DNA of 5,020 nt from Lachnospiraceae bacterium (lineage in GTDB: Bacteria > Bacillota > Clostridia > Lachnospirales > Lachnospiraceae), in assembly GCA_900755865.1 (NCBI GenBank), contig CAAEHZ010000230.1:1-5020 (forward strand). Direction: 5' to 3'. Position numbers and translations under genes: made by a program. The notes beneath the pieces were generated by a model. That model was not told where the DNA came from and searched no databases. It worked only from the letters and a program-made list of their open reading frames with translations. Positions 4,922-5,020 of this stretch are shown in pieces. Numbering within the stretch: the first letter of the stretch is position 1; each line of letters begins with the position of its first letter.

Positions 4922-4990
4922 TTATGTATATAAGTATAATACATAATTAGTTACGTGTCAATATAAAAATACATAAATTATTATGTATTT
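4922..4990 (-). promoter_or_regulatory. Four-half-site operator of the hicAB operon
   Basis: The 8-mer TTATGTAT occurs at 4922-4929 and 4981-4988, and its complement ATACATAA at 4939-4946 and 4969-4976. They form two inverted pairs: an 8-bp pair with a 9-base spacer enclosing the -10, and one extended to a perfect 10 bp (4967-4976 with 4981-4990, 4-base spacer) upstream of the -35. Paired inverted sites suit binding by a dimeric ribbon-helix-helix protein such as HicB. The link to HicB is inference. Confidence 0.7.
4933..4961 (-). promoter_or_regulatory. Promoter of hicAB
   Basis: On the - strand a perfect -35 TTGACA (complement of 4956-4961) is followed after 17 bases by TATACT (complement of 4933-4938), five of six matches to the -10 consensus. 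Transcription should begin near 4926, just ahead of the AAGGAGG ribosome site. Its strength suggests that it depends on repression for control. Confidence 0.85.
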
Positions 4991-5020
4991 AAGACGGTGA
5001 CGGAAATTACCAAAAACTAC

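Larger units (their letters stand above)
2692..5020. mobile_element. Integrated mobile element, left end (extends past the window)
   Basis: The element starts where the ABC ATPase gene is interrupted and runs to at least the window's right edge. It carries an outward-facing large serine recombinase next to the junction and a hicAB toxin-antitoxin operon, a usual arrangement for the integrase end of a prophage or integrative conjugative element. No phage structural, relaxase or conjugation gene is seen here, so the kind of element is undecided. The left boundary is inferred from loss of ABC homology; the right boundary is not in the window. Confidence 0.8.

Noticed and set aside
4909..4944. 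ATG at 4944 as the hicA start
   Set aside because: It lies between the -35 and -10 of the hicAB promoter and has no ribosome site, whereas TTG 4908 has AAGGAGG at ideal spacing.
1..5020. tRNA, rRNA or CRISPR array
   Set aside because: No cloverleaf-like structure, rRNA-like sequence or regularly spaced direct repeats were seen on either strand.

Overview
The window looks like DNA from an anaerobic low-GC Firmicute, most likely a clostridium of the Lachnospiraceae type. This rests on the purine-rich Shine-Dalgarno sequences, the TTG starts, the DUF3793 protein next to a small flavodoxin, and the style of the proteins. It is a judgement from familiarity, not a database result.

Left part (1-2697, all on the + strand) is resident chromosome tied to metal homeostasis. 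It opens inside the C-terminal third of a heavy-metal P-type ATPase (1-678), closed by a strong intrinsic terminator. Next comes a two-gene unit, a DUF3793 protein (861-1451) and a short-chain flavodoxin (1573-2004), with its own promoter. Then comes the ATPase gene of a MacB/LolD-like ABC transporter (from 2197), also with its own promoter. Both promoters carry the same 16-bp palindrome of the form TTAG-N6-CTAA, which has the half-site geometry of DtxR/IdeR-family metalloregulator boxes. The two units therefore look like members of one metal-responsive regulon.

Right part (about 2692-5020, genes on the - strand) is the left end of an integrated mobile element. A large serine recombinase (2715-4085) reads toward the junction. 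The junction lies directly behind the Walker B motif (DEPTG) of the ABC ATPase gene, so the ATPase is cut after 166 of roughly 225 residues. A perfect 10-bp inverted repeat marks the element end and overlaps the recombinase stop codon. Behind the recombinase is a hicA-hicB toxin-antitoxin operon (4908 down to 4257) with a near-consensus promoter, four copies of an 8-bp half-site around that promoter, and a hairpin between the two genes. The other element end and the rest of the ABC gene are outside the window.

Between the recombinase and hicB a + strand promoter faces a + strand terminator with no gene between them. This is a candidate small RNA of about 75 nt that starts inside a long inverted repeat. 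The points most worth following are the shared operator, the interruption of the metal-regulated ABC gene at a conserved codon position, the candidate small RNA, and the palindrome cluster between the DUF3793 and flavodoxin genes.
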